From Bog-756 sp963727955 (GTDB lineage Bacteria; Actinomycetota; Acidimicrobiia; Acidimicrobiales; RAAP-2), in contig CAVSII010000012.1 in assembly GCA_963727955.1 (NCBI GenBank), positions 149,223 through 213,222 on the forward strand: a DNA stretch of 64,000 bases, written 5' to 3'. The notes under the pieces were generated by a model. The model was not told the origin of the DNA, made no database searches, and saw only the letters and a list, made by a program, of their open reading frames with translations. The position numbers and the translations under genes are program-made. Position 1 is the first letter of the stretch; each line of letters opens with the position of its first letter. This document shows positions 8,787 through 17,931 of this stretch, piece after piece.

Positions 8787-9380
8787 TCAGGTGGAAGAGC
8801 CGGTATGGGCGTGGATGGCCCGGAGATTGCGCAGGCGCTCGTCGACATCAAGGCCATATCCCACCACGAACTCGGCCGGTATGTGAAACCCGACATAGCG
8901 AAGATCGATCTCGGTGCGTTGCTGGCCGTCCTTGACCAGGAGGGCACAGACCTCCAGGGTGGCCGGCTCACGGGCCCGCAGATAGCGCTGGAGGTAGCTG
9001 AGCGTCAACCCGCTGTCGACGATGTCCTCGACCACCAGCACGTCACGGCCGGACAGGTCGACATCGAGGTCCTTCACGATGCGGACCACACCCGAGGTGC
9101 GGGTGGCGCTGCCGTAGGAGGACACGGCCATGAAGTCCACTTCGACCGGAAGGGTAATGGCGCGGGACAGATCGCTCATGAACATGAAAGCGCCCTTCAA
9201 CACGCCGATCAGCAGAGGCGGGCGGCCGGCGTAGTCGGCGGTGATACGGACCCCGAGCTCCGCTATCCGGGCCTGAAGATCGACTTCGGGGACGATGACT
9301 CGGCCGACACCCGGGCCGTGCTCGAAGCTGTCGGACCCACTGAGTGCGGAGTCGTCAGTGGACTCATCCCCTCCAGCCAT
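8787..9380 (-). CDS. hpt: Hypoxanthine phosphoribosyltransferase
   Basis: Purine salvage enzyme making IMP or GMP from base and PRPP. The PRPP-binding loop is VLVVEDIVDSGLTL, and LIGVLKGAFMFMSDL and FVVGYGLDVDERLRNL are typical of bacterial HPRT. The start is uncertain: ATG 9380 (or GTG 9383) overlaps the tilS end and gives an acidic 27-residue leader. It follows tilS, as in the conserved tilS-hpt pair. Confidence 0.94.
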   Translation of the reverse strand: MAGGDESTDDSALSGSDSFEHGPGVGRVIVPEVDLQARIAELGVRITADYAGRPPLLIGVLKGAFMFMSDLSRAITLPVEVDFMAVSSYGSATRTSGVVRIVKDLDVDLSGRDVLVVEDIVDSGLTLSYLQRYLRAREPATLEVCALLVKDGQQRTEIDLRYVGFHIPAEFVVGYGLDVDERLRNLRAIHAHTGSST

Positions 9381-10323
9381 CACGCCGCGACTGTACCGGA
9401 GCGCCGTCGCCGCGCCGCGGGGTGGTGCCGCCCGGGTCGGGCCGGGCCGGCGGTGGGCTCACCGTAAGCCGCCCCCGCGACCGGGACACGCGCTGCCCAC
9501 CGGGGGTCTCGGTGGCCCGACGCTCCTGGCGGGCCACGGCCAGCACCCGCTCGACAGCGTCGAGCGGTGGCGGGTAGGGACCCTGTCCGGCCAGCCAGTC
9601 CCGCACCGTCCGTCGGCCGACGGCCGAGGGCGACGCCGCCAATGAGGCGCCGTCGGCCGGGTCGATCAACGACCCCACCGCCTCGAGGATGTCGGCGTCG
9701 CCGGCCAGGGCGTCGGCCTGGCGTACCAGAACGGGAACCACATCACGTCCGGCGATGGCCGAACACAAAGGGATCAGCTCGTGGCGGACCCGGGAGCGGA
9801 CGAACCGCGGATCCTCATTGCTCGGGTCGTGGACCGGGGCGAGGCCGGCCCGCTCGCACACGTTCACCGTCTCTGACCGACGGAGGGCGAGCAGGGGATG
9901 GCGGGGCCCGGCCCGCATGGCGGCCAGCCCGTTCACCCCCGCACCCCGCAGAAGATTGACCAGGACGGTTTCGGCCTGGTCGTCGGCGGTGTGGCCGGTG
10001 GCCGCCTCCGGCCCGAGGGCCCGGTGGCGTGCGTCCCGGGCCCGGGCCTCGAGGTTGGGGCCCTCCCCCACCTCCACCCGCACCGAACGGAAGGCGGCAC
10101 CGAACCGGTCGGCGGCCGCCGCCACCACCTCGGACTCGGCCGCAGACCCGGGGCGCAACCCGTGATCCACATGTACCGCCGTCACCCGACAGTCGGCCAC
10201 GGTGGCCAGGACCAGGAGCGCCAACGAGTCCGGGCCACCCGACACACCGCACACCAGGGGGGTCCCCGGGGCGGGGAAGGTGCACCGGCTGACCAGCGCC
10301 GACGTCAGGTCAGCGAGGGACAC
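9364..10323 (-). CDS. tilS: tRNA(Ile)-lysidine synthase
   Basis: Forms lysidine at position 34 of the AUA-reading tRNA-Ile using ATP and lysine. The N-type PP-loop GVSGGPDSLALL is near residue 20, followed by AVHVDHGLRPGSAAE, TGHTADDQAETVLVNLLRGAG and the actinobacterial HDPSNEDPRFVRSRVRHELIP. The frame is open to 10416, but GTG 10323 (VSLADLTSALV) starts 11 nt after the stop of the upstream gene and fits the family. 319 aa. Confidence 0.92.
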   Translation of the reverse strand: MSLADLTSALVSRCTFPAPGTPLVCGVSGGPDSLALLVLATVADCRVTAVHVDHGLRPGSAAESEVVAAAADRFGAAFRSVRVEVGEGPNLEARARDARHRALGPEAATGHTADDQAETVLVNLLRGAGVNGLAAMRAGPRHPLLALRRSETVNVCERAGLAPVHDPSNEDPRFVRSRVRHELIPLCSAIAGRDVVPVLVRQADALAGDADILEAVGSLIDPADGASLAASPSAVGRRTVRDWLAGQGPYPPPLDAVERVLAVARQERRATETPGGQRVSRSRGRLTVSPPPARPDPGGTTPRRGDGAPVQSRRDGWRG

Positions 10324-10334
10324 CGCTCCCGCGC

Positions 10335-11468
10335 TCAGCCGGACAGGGCGGGAGCGGCCGCTACCCGCGAGATCCACTCCGAGGGGTTGCGGATCTCCGA
10401 CAGGGAGGGAAGCCATTCCGGACCGCGCCAGGCCCGGTCCAACAGCTCGGGGCCGCCGGAGTCCTCCACGGCGGCGATGAACCGTTCGCCTTCCTCGTAC
10501 TGGCGGAGCTTGGCTTCAATGCCGATGAGTTGCTGGAGCAGGCGGGCCGGGCCCCGGGTCTGCTTGCGGCGCTGGCGCAGTACTTCGCTGAAGCGGGCCG
10601 CGCTGGGAATGTCCGCCGCCCCGGCCCGATCCATGGTCACGTCACCGTGCCCCTCCAGCAGGCTCATGAGGGCCTGAATGCGGTGCAGGCCCTCGAGCTG
10701 CTCGGGGGTCGCCACCAGACCGAGGGCCCCGTTGTCGCGCAACGGGTTGCGCCCGGCGCGGATCTCCTCGGTCATCCGCCGGAGGGCTTCGGCGAAGCGC
10801 GACGGGTCAGGCTCGAGGGAGCCGATGCCCTCTTCGACCAACGATACGAAGTAGTCCCGCATCCACGGGATGGCGGTGAACTGACACCGGTGGGTGACCT
10901 CGTGGAGGGCCAGCCAAAGCCGGAACTGGCGCGGGTCGAAATCGTGGAGCTGCTCGAGGGCCACGATGTTGGGACCGACGAAATAGACGAGATCCTGATC
11001 CTCGACGGCATCCTCGGTGAGCAACAGGTCGTACTGACCGAGGACGCGGGTGGACAGCCAGCCCAACACGGCGCCCATCTGGGCGCCGGTCACCACCCGC
11101 CCGGCCGAGGCCAGTGGCCCGGCCAGACGTTCGGTCATCCGGTTGGAGCCGACCACCCGAGCAGGGTCGAGTTTGTCGAGATGGGGGCCGACGAGACGTT
11201 GGAAGCTCGAGACGTTGGCATGCACCCACCCGGCGCGATCGGTGACCCGGGCGCGGGCCGGGCCCGAAGCCGACCGGAGCCCGGTGGACGCGGCAACCAG
11301 CTCTTCCGCCTCGGTGGTCAGCTCTTCGAAGTCACGCTGGAGGAGATCGAGTCTGTAAGGAGCAGGGAGCCGGCTCCGGTTTCCCACCCATCCGGCCACC
11401 CGCTCGGCGGTGTCCCACGCCACCGCCCCGCTGCCCCCGTGGGTCACGTCGCTTCCCCCGGCGCTCAT
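10335..11468 (-). CDS. Zinc metalloprotease-like DUF2342 / F420-associated protein
   Basis: Belongs to the actinobacterial family annotated as zinc-dependent metalloprotease or coenzyme F420 biosynthesis-associated protein. The putative metal site is LALHEVTHRCQF (HExxH variant HEVTH) near the middle, followed by the conserved SLLEGHGDVTMD with a further possible ligand. Other family segments are VGPNIVALE and RKQTRGPARLLQQLIGIEAKLRQY. ATG 11468 was chosen because a GGGGG Shine-Dalgarno-like run precedes it; GTG 11498 is an alternative. Upstream of tilS, as commonly seen in actinobacteria. The substrate is unknown. Confidence 0.85.
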   Translation of the reverse strand: MSAGGSDVTHGGSGAVAWDTAERVAGWVGNRSRLPAPYRLDLLQRDFEELTTEAEELVAASTGLRSASGPARARVTDRAGWVHANVSSFQRLVGPHLDKLDPARVVGSNRMTERLAGPLASAGRVVTGAQMGAVLGWLSTRVLGQYDLLLTEDAVEDQDLVYFVGPNIVALEQLHDFDPRQFRLWLALHEVTHRCQFTAIPWMRDYFVSLVEEGIGSLEPDPSRFAEALRRMTEEIRAGRNPLRDNGALGLVATPEQLEGLHRIQALMSLLEGHGDVTMDRAGAADIPSAARFSEVLRQRRKQTRGPARLLQQLIGIEAKLRQYEEGERFIAAVEDSGGPELLDRAWRGPEWLPSLSEIRNPSEWISRVAAAPALSG

Positions 11469-11574
11469 GTCCCCCGACGCCCCTTCCCGTGTGGTCACGT
11501 CGACCAGTGTAGGTACAGGTGAACCCCGGGGGCGATCGGTGCCGCCGGCGGCCGAGAACGTTAGCGAGCTGGAC

Positions 11575-11886
11575 CTAGTCGTTCTGGTTGCTGTGCTCTT
11601 TGCGAAGAGCCTCGGCCACCCGGTCGATGAGCGCATCGGGCACGTGGTCCCGACACCGGTTGGCGATGACCTTACGCAGCTCGGCTTCGAATCCGTAAGC
11701 CCCTACGCAGGGTCCACACAGATCGAGATGGCGGGTGATCTCCAACCGCCTGTGTTCTGTCAGCTCACCGTCGAGATAGAAGTAGAGGCGCTCGATCGTC
11801 TCGTCGCAGCCCACGAATCCCGCGGGTGGGTCGTCCCCGTCGCCCTCTGGACCCAACGGACCGCCTGCTCTTCCCGAATCTCCCAC
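11575..11886 (-). CDS. rsrA: Anti-sigma factor of the RsrA / ZAS type
   Basis: 103 aa protein with the zinc-associated anti-sigma motif HLDLCGPC (HxxxCxxC), preceded by GCDETIERLYFYLDGEL, the usual first helix with a further Cys. In the family the cysteines sense thiol oxidation and release the partner sigma factor. The GTG start at 11886 has GGAGAAG upstream and lies 15 nt after the sigma gene, which supports the pairing. Symbol by analogy with Streptomyces. Confidence 0.85.
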   Translation of the reverse strand: MGDSGRAGGPLGPEGDGDDPPAGFVGCDETIERLYFYLDGELTEHRRLEITRHLDLCGPCVGAYGFEAELRKVIANRCRDHVPDALIDRVAEALRKEHSNQND

Positions 11887-11901
11887 TGGTGGCGCTTCTC
11901 C

Positions 11902-12480
11902 CTACCTGGATTCGTCGGTCGCCCCTACGAGGCCCCGTGTCCTTCCGCGATCGACCAACGCCTTCTGCAGCGCTTTTCTTCCGCGGTGGATCCGGCTCAT
12001 GACCGTACCGATGGGTACATCGGTGATTTCAGCGATCTCCTTGTACGAAAATCCTTCGACGTCAGCCAACAGGACGGCCATGCGGAACGACTCGGGGAGA
12101 GCCTCGATGGCTTCTTTCACGTCGGTGTCGGTGAACCGTTCGAGAGCCACGTCCTCCGCACTGCGCCCCAGGCCGGCGCTCGGGTCCCCGGCCAGGTGGT
12201 GGTAGAGGTACAGGTCCTCGACGTCCTCGACGTCGGCGATCTCCGGCCGGCGCTTCTTGGCCCGGTAGGTGTTGATGTAGGTGTTGGTGAGAATGCGGTA
12301 GAGCCAGGCCTTCAGATTGGTTCCCAGCTCGAAGCTGGCAAAGGCCCGGTAGGCCTTCAGGTAGGTCTCCTGCACCAGATCCTCTGCGTCGGCCGTATTG
12401 CGGGTCATCCGAAGCGCTGCCGTGTAGAGCGCAGGCATGTACTCCATAGCGAGGTCGGAGAACACCGCCTGATCGGCCAT
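11902..12480 (-). CDS. sigR: ECF sigma factor of the SigR/SigH group
   Basis: 192 aa RNA polymerase sigma-70 factor. Region 2 is visible as MRNTADAEDLVQETYLKAYRAF with FELGTNLKAWLYRILTNTYINTYRAKKRRPE. Region 4 is EAIEALPESFRMAVLLADVEGFSYKEIAEITDVPIGTVMSRIHRGRKALQ. This combination is typical of the thiol-oxidative-stress sigma factor, and the adjacent zinc anti-sigma gene supports it. A clear GGAAT/GTT autoregulatory promoter was not found upstream. Confidence 0.93.
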   Translation of the reverse strand: MADQAVFSDLAMEYMPALYTAALRMTRNTADAEDLVQETYLKAYRAFASFELGTNLKAWLYRILTNTYINTYRAKKRRPEIADVEDVEDLYLYHHLAGDPSAGLGRSAEDVALERFTDTDVKEAIEALPESFRMAVLLADVEGFSYKEIAEITDVPIGTVMSRIHRGRKALQKALVDRGRTRGLVGATDESR

Positions 12481-12669
12481 GGAAGCACCCTACACAGCGG
12501 TGGTGACATTCATGACCGCGCCCAAGACCGTGCCCGACCGGGCCCCAGGGGGCGCCACCCCTGACGCCCCTGTACTGTGGGGTGGAAATCGTATTTTCGC
12601 TGTACCGGACGGCCCCGAGCGGGACGTGCATGAGACGGCCCCCGACAGGGGACGGAATGAGGGAGGCGC

Positions 12670-13956
12670 ATGATGGAGATCGACGCGATGGTCATGGTCA
12701 GCGTGGACGACCACGTCGTGGAGCCACCCAACCTCTTCGAGGGCCGCCTGCCGGCCAAGTACAAGGACCTGGCCCCCACCTTCATCACCAACGAGGACGG
12801 CACCGACGCCTGGCTGTACGAGGGCCAGGTGCTCGGCAACGTGGCCCTCAACGCCGTGGCCGGACGGCCCCGCGAGGAGTACGGCCTCGAGCCCACCTCC
12901 TTCGACCAGCTCCGCCCGGGCTGTTACGACATCGACGAGCGGGTGAAGGACATGGACGCCAACGGCGTGCTGGGCTCGCTGTGCTTCCCTTCGTTTCCCC
13001 AGTTCTGCGGTCAGCTCTTCGCCCGTACGGAGGACAAGGATGTGGCCCTGGCCATGGTGCGGGCCTACAACGACTGGCACATCGACGAATGGTGCGGGAC
13101 CCATCCCGGACGGTTCATCCCCTGCCCGCTGCCGGCCATTTGGGATCCCGAGGTGTTGGCCGCCGAGGTCCGCCGGACGGCGGCCAAGGGTGCGCACGCC
13201 GTCACCTTTTCGGAGAATCCTTCCAAGCTCGGATGGCCGAGCGTCCACTCCGACTACTGGGATCCGTTCTGGCAGGCCTGCAGTGACGAAGCCGTGGTGG
13301 TGTGCATGCACATCGGCTCCTCGTCCGACATCGTCATCACCTCGGCCGACGCCCCCATCGACTGTCTCATCACCCTCACCCCCATGAACATCGTGCAGGC
13401 TGCGGCCGACCTGGTGTGGTCGCCGGTGCTGCGCAAGTTCCCCGATCTCAAGGTGGCCCTGTCCGAAGGTGGCATCGGCTGGGTGCCTTATTTCCTGGAG
13501 CGGATCGACTACAACTACGACCGCCACCACGCCTGGACCGGCCAGGACTACGGCGACCAGCTGCCGAGCGAGGTCTTCAACCGCAACGTGCTGACCTGCT
13601 TCATCGACGACAAATTCGGTGTGGCCAGCCGTGAGTTCCTCGACATGGACAACGTCATGTGGGAATGCGACTACCCCCACTCCGACTCGACCTGGCCCGT
13701 CGCTCCCGAGACCCTGGCCGACAGCCTGGGTGGCCTCACCGACCACGACATCGACCGGATCAGCCACCTCAACGCCATGCACCATTTCCACTTCGACCCG
13801 TTCACCGTCCTCGGCGGTAAGGAGAATTGCACGGTCGGCGCCCTCCGCAAGCGGGCCGAGGGACACGACGTCTCCATCCGGTCGCGGGCGCGGGCGGGCG
13901 TCGAGAAGCGCGGGACCCGGTCGGTCGACCTGCTGAGTGCCGCCTCGTCCTCGTGA
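12670..13956 (+). CDS. Amidohydrolase family 2 metal-dependent hydrolase
   Basis: 428 aa TIM-barrel hydrolase of the amidohydrolase 2 group. It opens with VDDHVVEPPNLFEGRLP, the usual metal-binding start (DxH), and contains VCMHIGSSS, ALSEGGIGWVPYFLERIDYNYDRHHAW and MWECDYPHSDSTWP with the late catalytic Asp. In actinobacteria such proteins often accompany CoA-linked degradation of lipids, steroids or aromatics; the substrate here is unknown. A GAGGGAGG ribosome site precedes the double ATG at 12670/12673. It is followed 108 nt downstream by a CoA-transferase on the same strand, probably one transcript. Confidence 0.88.
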   Translation: MMEIDAMVMVSVDDHVVEPPNLFEGRLPAKYKDLAPTFITNEDGTDAWLYEGQVLGNVALNAVAGRPREEYGLEPTSFDQLRPGCYDIDERVKDMDANGVLGSLCFPSFPQFCGQLFARTEDKDVALAMVRAYNDWHIDEWCGTHPGRFIPCPLPAIWDPEVLAAEVRRTAAKGAHAVTFSENPSKLGWPSVHSDYWDPFWQACSDEAVVVCMHIGSSSDIVITSADAPIDCLITLTPMNIVQAAADLVWSPVLRKFPDLKVALSEGGIGWVPYFLERIDYNYDRHHAWTGQDYGDQLPSEVFNRNVLTCFIDDKFGVASREFLDMDNVMWECDYPHSDSTWPVAPETLADSLGGLTDHDIDRISHLNAMHHFHFDPFTVLGGKENCTVGALRKRAEGHDVSIRSRARAGVEKRGTRSVDLLSAASSS

Positions 13957-14064
13957 CGGTTCTCACCACCGCAACGGCAACGGCGGCCGTCGCCCTCACC
14001 TGCCGCCGGACCACCCGGCGGAACCATCTTCATCACATCGTCTGAACCAAGGGGAATCCGATTC

Positions 14065-15282
14065 ATGGCTGACACACTCGCTGGTATCCGCGTGCTCGAA
14101 GTGGCCGCCTGGACCTTCGTCCCGGCCGCCGGAGCCGTTCTGGCCGACTGGGGCGCCGACGTCATCAAGGTGGAGCATCCGGTGACGGGTGACCCGCAAC
14201 GGGGCCTGGTCTCGATGGGGCTCATCCCCGGTGGCGATGGCGCCGTCAACTACATCATCGAGCAACCCAACCGGGGAAAACGGAGCATCGGGATAGACAT
14301 CAACACCGAGGGCGGACGTGAAATCCTCTACCGCCTGGCCGAAAAGTCGGACGTGTTCCTGACCAGCTTCCTGCCGGCCGTACGCCAGCGCCTCAAGATC
14401 GACGTCGAGCACATCCGGGCCGTCAATCCGACCATCGTCTACGCCCGGGGCTCGGGCCAGGGACCGCTCGGTCCCGACCGTGAGAAGGGCGGCTACGACG
14501 GCTGCTCCTACTGGGGTCGGGGCGGTGTGGCCAACGCCCTCACCCCGGGTGACAGTGCCTACCCGGTGGGAGGACGGCCGGCCTTCGGTGACCTGGCCGG
14601 GGGCATGGCCATCGCCGGGGGGATCGCCGCCGGGCTCCTGCAGAAGGAGAGAACGGGCGAGGCCCCGGTTATCGACGTCTCCCTGCTGGGCCTGGCCATA
14701 TGGCAACTCTCCCCTGACGTCGTGGCCTCGCTCCTCTACGGCGGCGACCCCATGCCCAAATTCGACCGCTCCTCTTCCCCCAACCCGTTGGTGGGCAACT
14801 ACCGGACCAGTGATGACCGGTTCATCACCCTCATGATGCTGCAGTCCGACCGCTTCTGGCCCGACTTCTGCGAGCACATCGACCGGCCCGACCTCATCGA
14901 CGACCCACGCTTCGCCGACGGCGGGGCCCGGTATACCAACGCCAAGGAGTGTGTGGCCATCCTCGACGAGGTCTTCGCCTCGCGTCCCTACACGGAGTGG
15001 AACGAGAAGCTGGCCACCCTGCAGGGCGTGTGGGCCCCCGGCCAACGTCCCAGCGAACTGCCCGACGACCCCATGGTCAAGGCCAACGGCTACCTGTCGA
15101 CGGTCAACCGGGCCGACGGCAACAGCTACGAACTGGTGGTCAACCCGGTCCAGATGAACGAGACGGCCGACCAGCTGACCCCGGCACCCGAACACGGACA
15201 GCACACCGAGGAGATCCTGCTGGAGCTCGGCCTCGACTGGGACGAGATCATCGCCCACAAGGACGCCGGCGCCGTCCTTTGA
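14065..15282 (+). CDS. Family III CoA-transferase (CaiB/BaiF type)
   Basis: 405 aa. The N-terminus GIRVLEVAAWTFVPAAGAVLADWGADVIKVEHPVTGD is the hallmark of class III CoA-transferases, and NRGKRSIGIDIN plus GGRPAFGDLAGGMAIAGGIAAGLL with the catalytic Asp region follow. These enzymes move CoA between carboxylic acids. Pairing with the upstream amidohydrolase suggests a catabolic step on a CoA thioester, substrate unknown. The 3' end is 27 nt from the convergent MFS gene. Confidence 0.93.
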   Translation: MADTLAGIRVLEVAAWTFVPAAGAVLADWGADVIKVEHPVTGDPQRGLVSMGLIPGGDGAVNYIIEQPNRGKRSIGIDINTEGGREILYRLAEKSDVFLTSFLPAVRQRLKIDVEHIRAVNPTIVYARGSGQGPLGPDREKGGYDGCSYWGRGGVANALTPGDSAYPVGGRPAFGDLAGGMAIAGGIAAGLLQKERTGEAPVIDVSLLGLAIWQLSPDVVASLLYGGDPMPKFDRSSSPNPLVGNYRTSDDRFITLMMLQSDRFWPDFCEHIDRPDLIDDPRFADGGARYTNAKECVAILDEVFASRPYTEWNEKLATLQGVWAPGQRPSELPDDPMVKANGYLSTVNRADGNSYELVVNPVQMNETADQLTPAPEHGQHTEEILLELGLDWDEIIAHKDAGAVL

Positions 15283-15308
15283 CCGTCGGTCTCCCCGGGC
15301 TCTGACGT

Positions 15309-16811
15309 TCAGGCGTCGACAGCCTCACGGAGCTGCTGACCGGGATTGACGTTGATCAGCACGCCGGCGATCACTGCGGCCAGGACGAAGATCCCCGCCG
15401 CCCAGGCACTGGCCGTGGCGTACCCGTGCACCGTCGCCGTGGCTAACAGGTGCGCTCCTTGCCTGTGCCCGGCCAGGTAGGTGGCCGTTGCCGCGGCGGC
15501 GATGGTGTTGAGCAGGGCGGTGCCGATGGAGGCCCCGATCTGCTGCGAGGTGTTGGTCATGGCCGAGGTCACCCCCACGTCCTTGGGGTTGGCGTTCTGG
15601 GTGGCCGTGCTGATGCAGGGAACGATGGCCAGGCCCAATCCGATGCCCAGGAGTATTTCGCTGGGCAGCACGTGGGTCACGTAGGAGGCCGAGGGGGTGA
15701 GGGTGGTGAACAGGGCGACACCGGCGGCTGACAACAGGAGGCCGGGCACCACCAGAAGGCGGGTGCGCACGTGCGGCATGAGGCGACTGGCCAGTTGGGT
15801 CGCCGCCAGTCCGTTGAGAACCAGCAGGGGGAGGAAGGCCACGCCGGTCTTGAGGGCCGAGTAGTGGTCGATGGTCTGCAGGAGGTAGGTGAGGAAGAGG
15901 AAGGTGCCGAACATCCCGGTGACAGCCAGCATGATGGTCAGGAACGACCCGGCTCGGTTGCGGTTTCGCAGGACGCGCAGCGGGAGGAGCGGATGGGGAC
16001 CCTTGCTCTGCCACAGGATGAAGGCGGCCAGGAGCACGCCGGCGAGGATGAGGGCCACGATGACATCGGTGCTGCCCCACCCGCTCGTGCCCGCTTCGCC
16101 CAGCCCGTAGACGAGAGAGACCAGGCCACCGCAGCCGAGGACCACGCCGAGCACGTCGAGCCGCACGCCGCGCACTCCCTGGCGCTTCGGGATCATGGTG
16201 AAGGCTCCCACCAGTACCAGTGCGGCAATGGGCAGATTGACGTACAGGCACCATCGCCAGTCCACGTACTCCGTCAGGAAACCACCGAGGATGAGCCCGA
16301 ACGCCGACCCGGCGATGGCAATGGTGGCGTAGATCCCGAAAGCCCGCCCTCGTTCCAACGGGTCGGTGAAGGTCGACGTGAGGAGGGACAGCACCGACGG
16401 TGCCAACAAGGCCCCGAACAGACCTTGCAAGCCGCGGGCCCCGATCAACATCAGAGTGGTCTGGGCGGCGCCACCCACGGCGGAGGCCAGAGCGAAGCCG
16501 AGGACGCCGGTCATGAGTACGCGCTTCGGCCCGAACATGTCGGCGATACGCCCGCCGAGGAGGAGGAAGCCGCCGAAGGCCAGCGTGTAAGCCGTCACCA
16601 CCCACTGTCGATCTGTGTTGGAGAACCCCAGTGAGTGCTGCGCCGAGGGGAGGGCGATGATCATGATGGTCGAATCAAGCACCACCATCAGCTGGGCGCC
16701 GGCGATGACCACCAGGATCCACCAGTGGGCGCGCGTCGACGTGTCGGCCACCGCTCCTCCGGCTGACGTCGGCGCGACTTCGATGGCCGGCAGACGCTCG
16801 AGATCGGTCAC
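15309..16811 (-). CDS. MFS drug-efflux transporter, DHA2 (EmrB/QacA) family
   Basis: 500 aa, about 14 hydrophobic segments. Motif A is GGRIADMFGPKRVLM, and VVLDSTIMIIALPSAQHSLGF with QWVVTAYTLAFGGFLLLGG is typical of the DHA2 family; motif C-like GSAFGLILGGFLTEYVDWRWCLYVNLP is present. It should export drugs or metabolites using proton motive force. The start is GTG 16811. No regulator lies next to it. Confidence 0.92.
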   Translation of the reverse strand: MTDLERLPAIEVAPTSAGGAVADTSTRAHWWILVVIAGAQLMVVLDSTIMIIALPSAQHSLGFSNTDRQWVVTAYTLAFGGFLLLGGRIADMFGPKRVLMTGVLGFALASAVGGAAQTTLMLIGARGLQGLFGALLAPSVLSLLTSTFTDPLERGRAFGIYATIAIAGSAFGLILGGFLTEYVDWRWCLYVNLPIAALVLVGAFTMIPKRQGVRGVRLDVLGVVLGCGGLVSLVYGLGEAGTSGWGSTDVIVALILAGVLLAAFILWQSKGPHPLLPLRVLRNRNRAGSFLTIMLAVTGMFGTFLFLTYLLQTIDHYSALKTGVAFLPLLVLNGLAATQLASRLMPHVRTRLLVVPGLLLSAAGVALFTTLTPSASYVTHVLPSEILLGIGLGLAIVPCISTATQNANPKDVGVTSAMTNTSQQIGASIGTALLNTIAAAATATYLAGHRQGAHLLATATVHGYATASAWAAGIFVLAAVIAGVLINVNPGQQLREAVDA

Positions 16812-16973
16812 CGGGACTGTTCCCTTCGGTTCCGCCCTCCGACCATCAGGCCGAAGGCGATAGCCGACATCCGCACATCCTTGCTCACCGCCGTGCCGGC
16901 TTGGCAGGGCCGAGCGCCGTATGGGAGTGGCATGGTCCCTCCACGGTCAGGATCGAAGGCGATCACGGTCGAG

Positions 16974-17768
16974 TCAGAATCCGGGGAACACCCGACGGAG
17001 GATGTCGAGAAGGTCGACGTCGCCTCCGACGACCGGTGTGTGGGCAGGGTCGAGACGTCCGTACACCAGCCGCACCAGGGCCTCGGCCGGCATCTCGAGA
17101 AGGTCAACGCCGCCCTCGGTTGCCGCCTCACCCGCCGCTTTCAGCGCCATCGATTCGCTGTCCTCACCGGTCAGCAGCCACCGCCGGGAGGGACCGGTGG
17201 TGGTGATGAGGGCTCGGACCGCCACATCCGGAGGTCGGACCACCCGACCGACCAATTCATCGAGGGAGTCGATGATCAGGGCGGTGGCATCGGGAGCGAG
17301 CACGGCCTTGTCGTCCAGTGTGACCTGGATGTCCCAGGAGTGCACGACGTGTTCGCGGAGTCGGAGTTGCAAGACATCGGACAGACCACGGTCGGCCCCC
17401 ATCAGGTCCAAATGCCAGGCGGCTCGGGCTGGCTCGTCGAGGGCCACCACCTCATCGAGGAAGTCCCGATCGACGACCAAGGCGTCGGCCGCCTGGTCGG
17501 CCGGGCTCCTGGCGTTCCAGGCCTCCCAGATCGGCTCGAACTCGGCCATACCCGGCGACGGCGCGCCCTCGATACCGGCCCTCACAAACAGGGAGAAGAT
17601 CTCGGCTCCCGAGCCGAGGTGTGAGAGCACCTGGGCGATGGACCATTCGCTGGCGTAGGAGGGAGCCTCCAACTGGCCGGGAGCGAACGAGCGGACGGTG
17701 CCGGCCAACCTCTCGTGCGACGAGAGAGCCGCCGACAGCCAGGGGTCGACCGCCGAAGGGGCGGTCAT
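16974..17768 (-). CDS. Mycothiol-dependent maleylpyruvate isomerase-fold protein
   Basis: 264 aa with the DinB/MDMPI N-terminal domain: EAPSYASEWSIAQVLSHLGSGAEIFSLFV with the conserved His, then LREHVVHSWDIQVTLDD, the second metal-binding His region. The C-terminal part (LLTGEDSES, GEAATEGGVDLLEMPAEALVRLVYGR) is the usual SCP2-like accessory domain. Family members use mycothiol or act as uncharacterised thiol S-transferases. Start ATG 17768. The substrate is not evident. Confidence 0.85.
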   Translation of the reverse strand: MTAPSAVDPWLSAALSSHERLAGTVRSFAPGQLEAPSYASEWSIAQVLSHLGSGAEIFSLFVRAGIEGAPSPGMAEFEPIWEAWNARSPADQAADALVVDRDFLDEVVALDEPARAAWHLDLMGADRGLSDVLQLRLREHVVHSWDIQVTLDDKAVLAPDATALIIDSLDELVGRVVRPPDVAVRALITTTGPSRRWLLTGEDSESMALKAAGEAATEGGVDLLEMPAEALVRLVYGRLDPAHTPVVGGDVDLLDILRRVFPGF

Positions 17769-17931
17769 GCCGCCACGCCGGTAGCGCCGGTGGCAGGTCG
17801 TGCACGAACCGCGGGAGGGGGCAGACCGGGCATGGTCGCACTCTATCCAGAAGCAGCCAACGGTCGACCGTCAGTCCACGGCGTCACGGCACCACGGCGT
17901 CCTGCACCGGCGCCCGCCGACCGGCTGCCGG

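Noticed and set aside
12481..12669. SigR-type autoregulatory promoter upstream of sigR
   Set aside because: No convincing GGAAT with correctly spaced GTT was found on the minus strand.
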